NCBI GenBank assembly: GCA_030646035.1
Contig: JAUSMY010000056.1
Coordinates: 255,481 to 319,480, forward strand
Source: Thermodesulfovibrionia bacterium
GTDB taxonomy: Bacteria; Nitrospirota; Thermodesulfovibrionia; UBA6902
Reading direction: 5' to 3'
DNA: 64,000 nt
The notes beneath the pieces were generated by a model, which was not told the origin of the DNA, did no database searches, and saw nothing but the letters and a program-made list of their open reading frames with translations. Of this stretch, positions 9,170-17,490 are shown in pieces. The position numbers were made by a program, and so were the translations under genes. The first letter of the stretch is position 1. Each line of letters begins with the position of its first letter.

Positions 9170-10225
9170 ATGAAAACAAATCTTAAACAGTTATCTGAAG
9201 AAGAGATGAGCATCTTCATCCAAAAGCTCGGCGAAAAGCCGTATAGGGCAAAGCAGGTCATAAACTGGATATACAAAAAACACGCCGCATCTATTGACGA
9301 GATGACCGATCTCTCGGCCGTGACTAGGGAGAGGTTAAAGGAAAAGGCGTTTATCAGCAGCCTGAAGCTTCTTGATAAAAAAACAGCCAAAGACGGAACG
9401 AGTAAATTCCTCTTTGAACTTGAGGACGGCGAGACGATAGAGAGCGTGCTTATCCCTAATATTCACGGTGAAGGGAAATATACCATCTGCATATCTTCAC
9501 AAGTCGGATGCGCACTGAAGTGCGAATTCTGCATGACCGGAAAGCTCGGCTTCATAAGGAACCTCAAATCTCATGAGATCATTGATCAGGTCTTAGTGCT
9601 TGAGAAATATATTAACGCGGATGTTAAAGATAAAAAGGATGAACAGGATATCACCAATATCGTGCTGATGGGGATGGGCGAGCCGCTTAATAATTTCAAA
9701 GAGGTGAACACGGCATTGTGGAAACTCACCTCCCTGATGGGGTATTCAAAGAGAAAGATAACCCTTTCAACCGCCGGCATAGTCCCGAAGATCTTGGAAC
9801 TTGGTGAAAAAGGCCCTGGTGTAAACCTCGCGATATCCCTGAATGCTACCACCGATGCGGTCAGGAGCAGAATAATGCCTGTCAATAAAAAATATCCGAT
9901 TAGAGACCTGCTGGACGCCTGCCGGGAATTCACATTGGCGCCAAGGAGAAGGATCACCTTTGAGTATGTAATGATAGACGGACTGAATGACTCGGATGAA
10001 GATGCGAAAAGGCTTGTGAAACTGCTTAAGGGCATAAGGGCAAAGGTCAACCTGATTCCTTATAACGCATCTGATGACAAGACGCTGAATAAACCATCTG
10101 GAAACAGGATACATCTGTTCCAGGAGATACTTTTAAATGCAGGGCTCCCTGCTACCATAAGACAGAGCAAAGGCTCGGAAATATCCGCTGCCTGCGGCCA
10201 GCTTAAGGCGGCATATAAAAGCTGA
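9170..10225 (+). CDS. rlmN: 23S rRNA (adenine2503-C2)-methyltransferase RlmN
   Basis: Radical SAM methyltransferase that methylates C2 of A2503 in 23S rRNA and A37 of some tRNAs. The 351 residues contain the [4Fe-4S]-binding CALKCEFC motif (C114, C118, C121), the GMGEPLNNF segment, and the conserved C-terminal Cys in AACGQL (C342). The start at 9170 matches the family N-terminus. A longer frame opening at 9053 would overlap the divergent DUF6485 gene and add 39 non-conserved residues, so I reject it. No clear Shine-Dalgarno sequence is seen. Confidence 0.95.
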   Translation: MKTNLKQLSEEEMSIFIQKLGEKPYRAKQVINWIYKKHAASIDEMTDLSAVTRERLKEKAFISSLKLLDKKTAKDGTSKFLFELEDGETIESVLIPNIHGEGKYTICISSQVGCALKCEFCMTGKLGFIRNLKSHEIIDQVLVLEKYINADVKDKKDEQDITNIVLMGMGEPLNNFKEVNTALWKLTSLMGYSKRKITLSTAGIVPKILELGEKGPGVNLAISLNATTDAVRSRIMPVNKKYPIRDLLDACREFTLAPRRRITFEYVMIDGLNDSDEDAKRLVKLLKGIRAKVNLIPYNASDDKTLNKPSGNRIHLFQEILLNAGLPATIRQSKGSEISAACGQLKAAYKS

Positions 10226-10245
10226 CATGCGTTATACTATCAAGC

Positions 10246-11178
10246 ATGATCATCATTGACGGGATTGAGCATATAAAAAAGAAGTACCCCTACCCTGTCC
10301 TTACTATAGGCAACTTTGACGGCGTGCATCTCGGCCACCAGTCGATATTTAAAATGGTCACTGATAAAGCCGGAAAGAAGAAGGGAACATCCATCGTATT
10401 TACATTCGAGCCCCATCCTCTGCGGGTTATAGCACCTGAAAGGGCGCCAAGCCGGCTTACCCCATTTAAGAGCAAGGCTGAACTTATAAAGAAGCACGGG
10501 ATAGACGTGCTGGTCTGCGCAAACTTCACAAAAGAATTCTCTCATATGACAGCTGAGGATTTTGTGCACGACATACTCTGGGATGCAATCGGCGTGAAGG
10601 AGATATTCATAGGCGCCAACTACCGCTTCGGCAAAGGGAGAAAAGGGTGTCCTGAAATGCTGAAGGAGCTTGGCAATGAATACGGCTTCAAGGTAACATC
10701 CATACCTGATATCACATACAACAATATAACTCTCAGCAGTTCAAAGGTGAGAAGCCTTATCGCAAAGGGCAAGGTAGATGAGGCGCCGCTCTTTCTTGGA
10801 AGGCACTACTCTGTTGAAGGCGTGGTAATCGAGGGAGCAAAGAGAGGAAAGGCGCTCCTTAATATCCCGACCGCCAATATCTCAACATCTAACGAACTTC
10901 TTCCCATGGACGGTGTCTATGCGGTAAAGGTAAAGTTCGACAAAAAAACATACTGCGGCGCCGCCAACATCGGGGTAAACCCGACCTTTAAACAGATGAA
11001 GCTAAGTTTCGAAGTCCACATCTTTGACTTTGACGACGAGATCGTCGGCAGGGAGATAAATGTGGAGTTCATAAAGCGCATCAGGGATGAGAAGAAATTT
11101 GCAGGTGTTGAAGAACTGGCCCAACAGATGAGGAATGATATTGAAGAGATAAAAACAGTTTTAAAAGATAAACACTGA
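10246..11178 (+). CDS. ribF: Bifunctional riboflavin kinase / FAD synthetase RibF
   Basis: Makes FMN and FAD from riboflavin. The 310-residue protein has the N-terminal FAD synthetase domain (TIGNFDGVHLGHQ near residues 20-32, then GANYRFGKGRKG) and the C-terminal riboflavin kinase domain (GRHYSVEGVV, then NIPTANI and GVNPTF). The length is typical. It follows rlmN by 20 bp on the same strand and converges with priA. Confidence 0.96.
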   Translation: MIIIDGIEHIKKKYPYPVLTIGNFDGVHLGHQSIFKMVTDKAGKKKGTSIVFTFEPHPLRVIAPERAPSRLTPFKSKAELIKKHGIDVLVCANFTKEFSHMTAEDFVHDILWDAIGVKEIFIGANYRFGKGRKGCPEMLKELGNEYGFKVTSIPDITYNNITLSSSKVRSLIAKGKVDEAPLFLGRHYSVEGVVIEGAKRGKALLNIPTANISTSNELLPMDGVYAVKVKFDKKTYCGAANIGVNPTFKQMKLSFEVHIFDFDDEIVGREINVEFIKRIRDEKKFAGVEELAQQMRNDIEEIKTVLKDKH

Positions 11179-11195
11179 ATATCAGATAGATTAGT

Positions 11196-13196
11196 TCACA
11201 GCATATTTATCGGATCAACATCTATATCAACCTTCATATCTTTAATGTCTTTGACCATATCAGCGATCTCAAGAGCCTTCTGCCTCAGAGATTTAGAATT
11301 CTTCCCTTTTAATATCAGATGCCATCTGTAGAGATTCTTTATCTTTTCAATAGGCGCAATGACCGGGCCGAGAACTGTCACACTGCCGGCCTCATTTTTC
11401 TTAAGCCTTGCTGACAGGCTCTTAATAACCTTTTCGCCTGTTGTTTTAATCTTAAAACCAAACACTATTCGGACAAGTTTACTGAAGGGAGGATAAGAAA
11501 GTTCTTTTCTGAGATCAATCTCTTTTTCATAAAAGCCCCTGTAATCATGCCGCCTGACATAATCAAACATATAATGATCAGGCTCGTAAGTCTGAATAAG
11601 CACCTCGCCCTTTTTATCGCCCCTTCCCGCCCTTCCGGCAAGCTGGGTAAATAGCTGAAACGCGCGTTCCGCTGACCTGAAGTCAGGCAGGTTAAGCGCA
11701 ACATCAGCGGATATCACAGCGGCAAGAGTAACATCAGGAAGATCATGCCCTTTAGCAACCATCTGGGTTCCTAAAAGGAGATCCGTCTTTCCGGCCTCCA
11801 TATCCTTGACCATTCTGTAGTGAGAGAGCTTGCGTGTGGTTGTGTCCTTGTCCATCCTTGCCACTCTGAGCTCAGGGATAAGGTCTTTAAGCCCCTCTTC
11901 TATCTTCTGTATGCCTGTGCCGATATATTCAAGTTTCGTACTGCGGCATTCAGGACAGGCGTCAGCAGGTTTAAGATATGAGCCGCAGTAGTGGCAGTTC
12001 AGGCTCTCGGTATTCTTGTGATAAGTGAGGGTTATGCTACAGACAAGGCACTTGTAGGTATATCCGCAGTCGATGCACATAAGGAACGGGGAATATCCCC
12101 TTCTGTTAAGCAGTATCAGTGATTGCTCTTTCGCAGAGAGCTTCTCCTTGATCTTTGTTATTAACTTTTCAGAGAATGACAGCACCTTATTCTCTTTGGA
12201 CATATTGATCATCTCAATATCCGGCATAGGCCTCTTGTCGATCCTGTGCTGAAGTTCGATCTTAGTGAACTTCCCGATCTCAGCATTATAAAAAGTCTCG
12301 AGTGACGGCGTGGCTGAACCGAGGACGATCTTTATCCCCTCTATCTGCGCCCGCACAAGAGCGACATCTCTTGCGCTGTATTTAAGCCCGTCAAACTGTT
12401 TATAAGACCCGTCATGCTCCTCATCAATTATAATAAGGCCGAGATTATCAAACGGAGAAAAGACCGCGCTCCTCACGCCAAGCACGACCTTAGCCTCGCC
12501 GGTGCGCATCTTATGCCAGCTTGCAAGCCTCTCGCCGACAGACAGCCCGCTATGATAAAAGACAACCTTGTCGCCAAAGTTATTCCTGAACTGTCCTATC
12601 ATCTGGGCTGTGATAGCTATCTCAGGCACAAGGACTATCGCAGATTTATTCTGAGGAAGAGATTTTACAGCCCGGATATATACCTCTGTCTTACCGCTGC
12701 CTGTAACGCCATGAAGAAGGAATACGCCTGATTCGGCATCATTGATCTTCTCTAAAGCATCCTTCTGTTCAAGGTTCAGGACGATACGTTTTTTAATTCC
12801 TTCTTCCGAGCCGGAAGTTATTCTCTGCTTTCCGGTTTTTTTGCCTTCAAAGATAGATGACGGCAATGCGTTTTTTAAGACCATGCCGGGGGAAGCGATA
12901 TAATACTGCCCTACCCAATCCATGAGCTTCAGAAGTTTATCAGGGACAAGCGGCTCTTCATCAAAGACCTTTGTTATCTCTTTAAGTTTGATCGCCTTGG
13001 CAATTCCATGTACCCCCACTTTGGCAAAGGGGGGCAAGGGGGGATTTTTATTAATTCCAATTACGATGCCGACCTTCTCTGAACGCCTGAACGGCGCCAG
13101 CACACGGCAGCCGATCTTAATACCAGAGGTTAACTCATCAGGCACGAGATAGGTGAATGACCCTGCGTTAATAGGAAAAAGAACATCCACCTGCAA
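11196..13196 (-). CDS. priA: Primosomal replication restart helicase PriA
   Basis: 3'-5' helicase that reloads the replisome at stalled forks. The 666 residues show Walker A GVTGSGKTEVY, the DEEH box in IIDEEHDGSYKQ, the cysteine-rich zinc region (CIDCGYTYKC ... CHYCGSYLKPADACPEC) and AGRAGRG. The start is a TTG directly after the ATPase stop (TAA TTG), supported by AGGAGA inside the end of the ATPase gene. Near residues 50-63 the sequence NKNPPLPPFAKVGVHG is encoded by a dispersed hairpin repeat inserted in frame; it does not resemble the family loop at this place. Confidence 0.95.
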   Translation of the reverse strand: MQVDVLFPINAGSFTYLVPDELTSGIKIGCRVLAPFRRSEKVGIVIGINKNPPLPPFAKVGVHGIAKAIKLKEITKVFDEEPLVPDKLLKLMDWVGQYYIASPGMVLKNALPSSIFEGKKTGKQRITSGSEEGIKKRIVLNLEQKDALEKINDAESGVFLLHGVTGSGKTEVYIRAVKSLPQNKSAIVLVPEIAITAQMIGQFRNNFGDKVVFYHSGLSVGERLASWHKMRTGEAKVVLGVRSAVFSPFDNLGLIIIDEEHDGSYKQFDGLKYSARDVALVRAQIEGIKIVLGSATPSLETFYNAEIGKFTKIELQHRIDKRPMPDIEMINMSKENKVLSFSEKLITKIKEKLSAKEQSLILLNRRGYSPFLMCIDCGYTYKCLVCSITLTYHKNTESLNCHYCGSYLKPADACPECRSTKLEYIGTGIQKIEEGLKDLIPELRVARMDKDTTTRKLSHYRMVKDMEAGKTDLLLGTQMVAKGHDLPDVTLAAVISADVALNLPDFRSAERAFQLFTQLAGRAGRGDKKGEVLIQTYEPDHYMFDYVRRHDYRGFYEKEIDLRKELSYPPFSKLVRIVFGFKIKTTGEKVIKSLSARLKKNEAGSVTVLGPVIAPIEKIKNLYRWHLILKGKNSKSLRQKALEIADMVKDIKDMKVDIDVDPINML
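13012..13045. repeat. Dispersed C/G-rich hairpin repeat, in frame inside priA
   Basis: On the plus strand: a C5 block, an imperfect hairpin around TTTGGCAAA, G6, GCAA, G6, then T-rich. The same block order occurs in the copies at 14510-14552, 28774-28808, 30145-30172 and 63763-63795. On the coding strand it yields the peptide NPPLPPFAKVG within PriA without breaking the frame. Confidence 0.75.
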
Positions 13197-15842
13197 TTAA
13201 TCCATTCTCCTCTTCCACCACTTCTCTATCTCAACCGCAATGAAAACTATAGACGATAACGCGAGTGTTAATGCCAGTTCACTCAGTGTCAGCGGCTCTG
13301 TCTTAAAAACAGAGTTAAATGCCGGGACATATATGGTTGCCATCTGAAGGATGAAGGTCAACACAACTGCTCCGAGCAGGAACTTGTTGGTGAACAAGCC
13401 TATGGTGAACAGAGACTGTTTCTCCGACCGTATGGCAAGGACATGGCCTAACTGCGTCAGGCAGAGCACGGTGAATACCATCGTCTGCCAGTGGGCATGC
13501 CCGGTATTGATCGACCATGCCTGAACGAACAGAACTACACCGCCCATTAATAGCCCGACCCATATAGCGTGAATCCCCAATCCGTAAGCAAATATGCTCT
13601 CTTTCGGATGCCGCGGCGGCCTGCTCATAACATCTCCTTCCGCAGGTTCGGCGGAAAGCGCAAGCGCCGGAAGGCTGTCAGTAACCAGATTTATCCATAG
13701 TATATGTATCGGCAAAAGCGGGATCGGCAGCCCGACCAGCGGAGCAAGAAAGAGCGTCCATATCTCGCCTGAGTTGGTTGTAAGGAGATATTTTACGAAC
13801 TTCCTGATGTTGTCATATATCTTCCTGCCTTCCTTTACAGCCTTAACTATGGTCGCGAAATTGTCATCAAGCAGTATCATATCCGAGGCTTCTTTAGAGA
13901 CATCCGTGCCGGTGATTCCCATGGCAACGCCGATGTCAGACCGTTTTAATGCCGGTGCGTCATTCACGCCGTCGCCTGTCATTGCGACAAACTGCCCTTT
14001 GTCCTGAAGCGCCTTTACTATCTTAAGTTTCTGCTCAGGCGCGACTCGCGCGTAAACCCTTATATGCTCAACCCGCTCCTCAAACTCCTCCATTGTCAGA
14101 TTATCAAGCTCTCTTCCGGTAATTATCGTCCTCGGGTCCTCATCAATGATGCCGAGCCTCTTTGCTATCTCTCTCGCAGTGATCGGATGGTCTCCTGTTA
14201 TCATCACGGGTTTTATTCCCGCTTTTATGCACATCGCGACAGCCTCTTTTGCCTCTTCTCTAGGCGGATCCATCATGCCGGTGAGGCCAATAATGGTAAG
14301 CCCTGACTCAACATTTTCAAAAGACATGTCATCAGGCAGGCTCTCCCACTTTCTCATGGCAACGCAAAGAACACGCAGGCCATCAGCAGCCATCCTGTCG
14401 CCATTTTTTATTATCTCTTCTTTATTGACAGGCTTGAGTCCGTCAGACGTTAGGATATTGTCAGCTTTATCGAGCAATACATCTATCGCGCCTTTGGTGA
14501 AGGAGATTACCCCCCCTTCGCCCCCCCTTACCAAGGGGGGGATGGGGGGGGTCATATGAAACGTTGTCATGCATTTTCTGTCAGAATCAAACGGGATCTC
14601 AGCAACACGTGGAAGTTCCTTCTCAAGTTCCAACTTGTTAAACCCGTTCTTGTCTGCGATATCAAAAAGCGCGGTCTCAGTCGGGTCTCCGATCAGCTTG
14701 CCGTCCTTATCAAAGACAGCGTCATTGCTGAGCGCGAGAGCGGTCATCAGCAAAGAGGATGGAGAAGTTTTGAAATTTTGAGGTTGAGAAGTTTTTGTCT
14801 TTACTATTTCATTATCTATATACAGCTCCTCCACCGTCATTTTATTGAGGGTAAGAGTGCCTGTCTTGTCTGAGCAAATGTAGGTGACTGAGCCGAGCGT
14901 CTCTACGGCAGGAAGTTTTCTTATGAGTGCATTCTGCTGAACCAGCTTCTTTGCGCCGAGGGCAAGAGATATAGTTATTACCGCAGGCAGCGCTTCAGGT
15001 ATCGCTGCAACAGCAAGGGAGATAGCTGTCAGGAGCATCAGCATGGGATCCTCCCCTCTCATCACGCCGATGCCGAAGACTATTGCGCATATGGCAAGCA
15101 CGGCAATGGCGAGCTTCTGGCCGAAGCTGGCAAGCCTCTTTTGAAGCGGGGTCTTCACCTCTTCCTCTTCCTGCAGCATTGTCGCGATCTTGCCAAGCTC
15201 TGTATTCATGCCTGTCGCAATGATAATGCCGGAACCGCGGCCATAGGTCGCGAATGTGCCCTTATATGTTATGTTCTTTCTATCGCCTAAAGGCAGGTGC
15301 TCATCATGGAGTTCATGCGTATGTTTCAGAACAGCCTCTGATTCACCGGTAAGGGCCGCCTCTTCCACCTTCAGCTGCGCTGACTCGATCAGCCTCATAT
15401 CAGCAGGCATTATCTTGCCGGCCTCAATTATGACAACATCTCCCGGAACAAGCAGCGAGGCGTCTACGGTCTCAGGCACGCCGTTCCTTATTGCCGTTGC
15501 AAATGGAGCTGCCATCTTTTTAAGAGCAGCCATAGCCTTTTCAGCCCTGTACTCCTGTATAAAGCCGATAACCGCATTTATAACAATAATTACAATGATT
15601 GCAATAGTGTCGGACACCTCACCGATGAACCCTGAAATAACAGCGGCGGCGATAAGCACCATTATCATGAAATCCTTGAACTGGTCAAAAAACATCATGA
15701 GCGGGGTCTTCTTCGCCTTCTCCTTTAATTCATTGGGGCCGTATTCTCCGAGACGTTTGGCAGCTTCTTCCGAAGAGATCCCCTGCAGCGAAGTCTTCAG
15801 TTCGTCAACTACCTCATTGATTTTCTTTTGATGCCAGTTCAT
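13197..15842 (-). CDS. P-type Ca2+-transporting ATPase (P2A type)
   Basis: Cation pump of 881 residues, most like PMR1/SERCA-type bacterial Ca2+ ATPases. An N-terminal cation-ATPase domain is followed by membrane segments, the ion-binding PEALP motif (AVAAIPEALPAVITISLALG), the phosphorylation site CSDKTGTLTLNK, and hinge MTGDGVNDAPALK. The substrate is inferred from the family and from the Na+/Ca2+-type exchanger 15 bp upstream. In the nucleotide-binding domain, between DSDRKCMTTFHM and VISFTKGA, lies the insert TPPIPPLVRGGEGG, encoded by a dispersed repeat. A Shine-Dalgarno sequence GGAGAG precedes the ATG. Confidence 0.92.
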   Translation of the reverse strand: MNWHQKKINEVVDELKTSLQGISSEEAAKRLGEYGPNELKEKAKKTPLMMFFDQFKDFMIMVLIAAAVISGFIGEVSDTIAIIVIIVINAVIGFIQEYRAEKAMAALKKMAAPFATAIRNGVPETVDASLLVPGDVVIIEAGKIMPADMRLIESAQLKVEEAALTGESEAVLKHTHELHDEHLPLGDRKNITYKGTFATYGRGSGIIIATGMNTELGKIATMLQEEEEVKTPLQKRLASFGQKLAIAVLAICAIVFGIGVMRGEDPMLMLLTAISLAVAAIPEALPAVITISLALGAKKLVQQNALIRKLPAVETLGSVTYICSDKTGTLTLNKMTVEELYIDNEIVKTKTSQPQNFKTSPSSLLMTALALSNDAVFDKDGKLIGDPTETALFDIADKNGFNKLELEKELPRVAEIPFDSDRKCMTTFHMTPPIPPLVRGGEGGVISFTKGAIDVLLDKADNILTSDGLKPVNKEEIIKNGDRMAADGLRVLCVAMRKWESLPDDMSFENVESGLTIIGLTGMMDPPREEAKEAVAMCIKAGIKPVMITGDHPITAREIAKRLGIIDEDPRTIITGRELDNLTMEEFEERVEHIRVYARVAPEQKLKIVKALQDKGQFVAMTGDGVNDAPALKRSDIGVAMGITGTDVSKEASDMILLDDNFATIVKAVKEGRKIYDNIRKFVKYLLTTNSGEIWTLFLAPLVGLPIPLLPIHILWINLVTDSLPALALSAEPAEGDVMSRPPRHPKESIFAYGLGIHAIWVGLLMGGVVLFVQAWSINTGHAHWQTMVFTVLCLTQLGHVLAIRSEKQSLFTIGLFTNKFLLGAVVLTFILQMATIYVPAFNSVFKTEPLTLSELALTLALSSIVFIAVEIEKWWKRRMD
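14510..14552. repeat. Dispersed C/G-rich hairpin repeat, in frame inside the Ca2+ ATPase gene
   Basis: On the plus strand: C7, TTCG, C7, TTACCAA, G7, AT, G8. It is a close relative of the copy in priA, with one extra C block. It adds about 14 residues (TPPIPPLVRGGEGG) to the ATPase N-domain and keeps the reading frame. Confidence 0.75.
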
Positions 15843-15857
15843 TGTTTATCTCTCCTT

Positions 15858-16856
15858 CTATTTCATCATATATAACAGCATTAGGTTAATCATAAATATT
15901 AAAATCATCCCGACAGAATCCCATGCCAGAAACAATTTTTTACTCTCAGCACGATAGGTCAAACCGATAATTGCAATGGCTGTCATGGCAATGGCGGATA
16001 ATGCCGGGATCGCATGGTTCTGATTTACAAATGATAACATAGGGCCTTTCAAGAAAAAGAGATCGTCAATGCCAAGGATTAATATGTTGAATATATTGGA
16101 TCCGAACAAGTTTCCGACTGCAAGGTTTATCGCCCCCATCTTCACGGCAGCTATAGAGACCACCACCTCAGGAAGGGATGTGGATACAGCTATAAAGATA
16201 TTGCCCACAAATGTCTGGCCCAAACCTGTTGTCTCTGCAATAGCTTCGCCTATTTTGGGCAGGAAGATGGCTGCTATGACAACAACAATCGCATGGATGC
16301 TGTAATGTACGACAGCAGTCTTTGCCGATATTTTTTCGTATTGCAATTCAACAGCTACTTCTTTTATGAATGCGGAGATCTGCCTTTGTTCATAAAAATA
16401 GACCAGCCTCATGGCGATTAAATAGACACCCATAATTAGAGGGGTATAAAGTCCGATCCAGCCAAATGCAGGAATACGGTCTCCCAAAAACAGGCTTATG
16501 GCGACTACTCCCAAAAGAAGTATTCCAAAACCAGCAGAGAGAATGTGTCCGTGGTGTGCCTTTGCAGACAATGGCTGCGGCCGGTGCGCAGCATCAAGAA
16601 GCGCAAGGATGAGCATATTAAAGACACAGCTTCCCAGGACGTCACCCGCTGCGATATCAGGAACCCCTGCAAATGTGACAGAGGTTATACCTGTAACAAG
16701 TTCAGGAAGGGACGTTACTGACGCCATGAGCACCAGGCCGATCCATGCCCTGCCAAGCCCTGTCTTCTCAGCGATAACGTCTCCGTACTTGGCAAGCCTT
16801 GTCCCTGAATAGACAATTACAGATGTGCATACGATGAAACTAAGCCAAAGCGTCAT
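15858..16856 (-). CDS. Sodium/calcium exchanger family membrane protein
   Basis: Member of the Ca2+:cation antiporter superfamily (YrbG-like), 332 residues with about ten hydrophobic segments. Both alpha-repeats are visible: ASVTSLPELVTGITSV near residue 47 and AVSTSLPEVVVSIAAVKMG near 220, each followed by a GxxxGSxxFN element (GDVLGSCVFNMLIL and VGNLFGSNIFNILIL). It stands 15 bp upstream of the Ca2+ ATPase gene in one transcript, so the pair probably exports Ca2+. The exact ions are not determined. Confidence 0.9.
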   Translation of the reverse strand: MTLWLSFIVCTSVIVYSGTRLAKYGDVIAEKTGLGRAWIGLVLMASVTSLPELVTGITSVTFAGVPDIAAGDVLGSCVFNMLILALLDAAHRPQPLSAKAHHGHILSAGFGILLLGVVAISLFLGDRIPAFGWIGLYTPLIMGVYLIAMRLVYFYEQRQISAFIKEVAVELQYEKISAKTAVVHYSIHAIVVVIAAIFLPKIGEAIAETTGLGQTFVGNIFIAVSTSLPEVVVSIAAVKMGAINLAVGNLFGSNIFNILILGIDDLFFLKGPMLSFVNQNHAIPALSAIAMTAIAIIGLTYRAESKKLFLAWDSVGMILIFMINLMLLYMMK

Positions 16857-16920
16857 TCAAATTGCCTTTGAAAGTATCTGTAATTAGATTATAGTGGAAC
16901 AACAGTTATGACAAGAAAGA

Positions 16921-16959
16921 CCTTTACCGTTAATATACATTTGCTCATCGCGGTAAAGG
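16921..16959. other. Nine-bp inverted repeat, possible weak terminator
   Basis: CCTTTACCG (16921-16929) and CGGTAAAGG (16951-16959) are perfect inverted arms around a 21-nt loop, just downstream of the zinc-ribbon gene. No clean T run follows on either strand, so terminator function is doubtful. Confidence 0.35.
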
Positions 16960-16985
16960 CCTCGCCTGTCAGGTATAATTAACCT

Positions 16986-17285
16986 TTATTTCTTAAAAAC
17001 ACCAAACAGCTTATCAAGCCCTGCCTTCTCAAGCTTTGATATAGCATCAAGCTCACCGGCATCGAGCCATATGCCGTCACATTCAGAGCACTTATCCACC
17101 TTAAGTTTTTTGTAGTCTATCTCTATCAATTCCATTCCGCATTTAGGACATCTCATTTGATGAAGGTCTTTCAGTTTCTTCTTCTCTTCTGTTTTAAGTT
17201 TTTTGTGCTTCTCTTCATCGACCTTCCTCTTTCTATCAAACTCCATCCTTGCGATAAATTCTGCTTCTCTTTCACTCGGTTTCAT
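16986..17285 (-). CDS. Small zinc-ribbon (zf-TFIIB type) protein
   Basis: A 99-residue protein. The first half is highly charged (Lys/Glu-rich, probably helical). The second half is a zinc ribbon: CPKCGMELIEIDYKKLKVDKC in two parts, then CDGIWLDAGEL. The CPxCG-x(n)-CxxCxGIWLDxGEL pattern is the zf-TFIIB domain found in many uncharacterised bacterial proteins. The function is unknown. AAGGAGGA precedes the ATG. It is divergent from fhs. Confidence 0.8.
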   Translation of the reverse strand: MKPSEREAEFIARMEFDRKRKVDEEKHKKLKTEEKKKLKDLHQMRCPKCGMELIEIDYKKLKVDKCSECDGIWLDAGELDAISKLEKAGLDKLFGVFKK

Positions 17286-17335
17286 TGATCAATCCTCCTT
17301 AATGTTATTTTCTGAGATTTGATGCTAAAAAATGT

Positions 17336-17365
17336 TTGACACTCAAGTTTACTCTATGCTAAAGT
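17336..17365 (+). promoter_or_regulatory. Promoter of fhs
   Basis: TTGACA (17336-17341), 18-bp spacer, TAAAGT (17360-17365). The leader to the fhs ATG would be about 120 nt. TTGACACTCA and ATGCTAAA are shared with the promoter of the FolD-like gene at 25148-25177. Confidence 0.65.
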
Positions 17366-17490
17366 TTCAGACCTGCAATTGTCATTGCCAGGCTGCAGAT
17401 ATTATAGATTTATTACATACAAACTGCAAAGCATTTTAGTCTGCATTAAATAGTTCAACAATATCAAAAACTAAGGAGGACATTAAAACA

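Noticed and set aside
15256-15831. Long plus-strand open frame (191 codons) across the start of the Ca2+ ATPase gene
   Set aside because: Lies antisense to a well-conserved P-type ATPase; the peptide is Ser/Ile/Ala-rich with no domain pattern. The same holds for antisense frames over kdsD, lpdA, cooS and the barrel gene.
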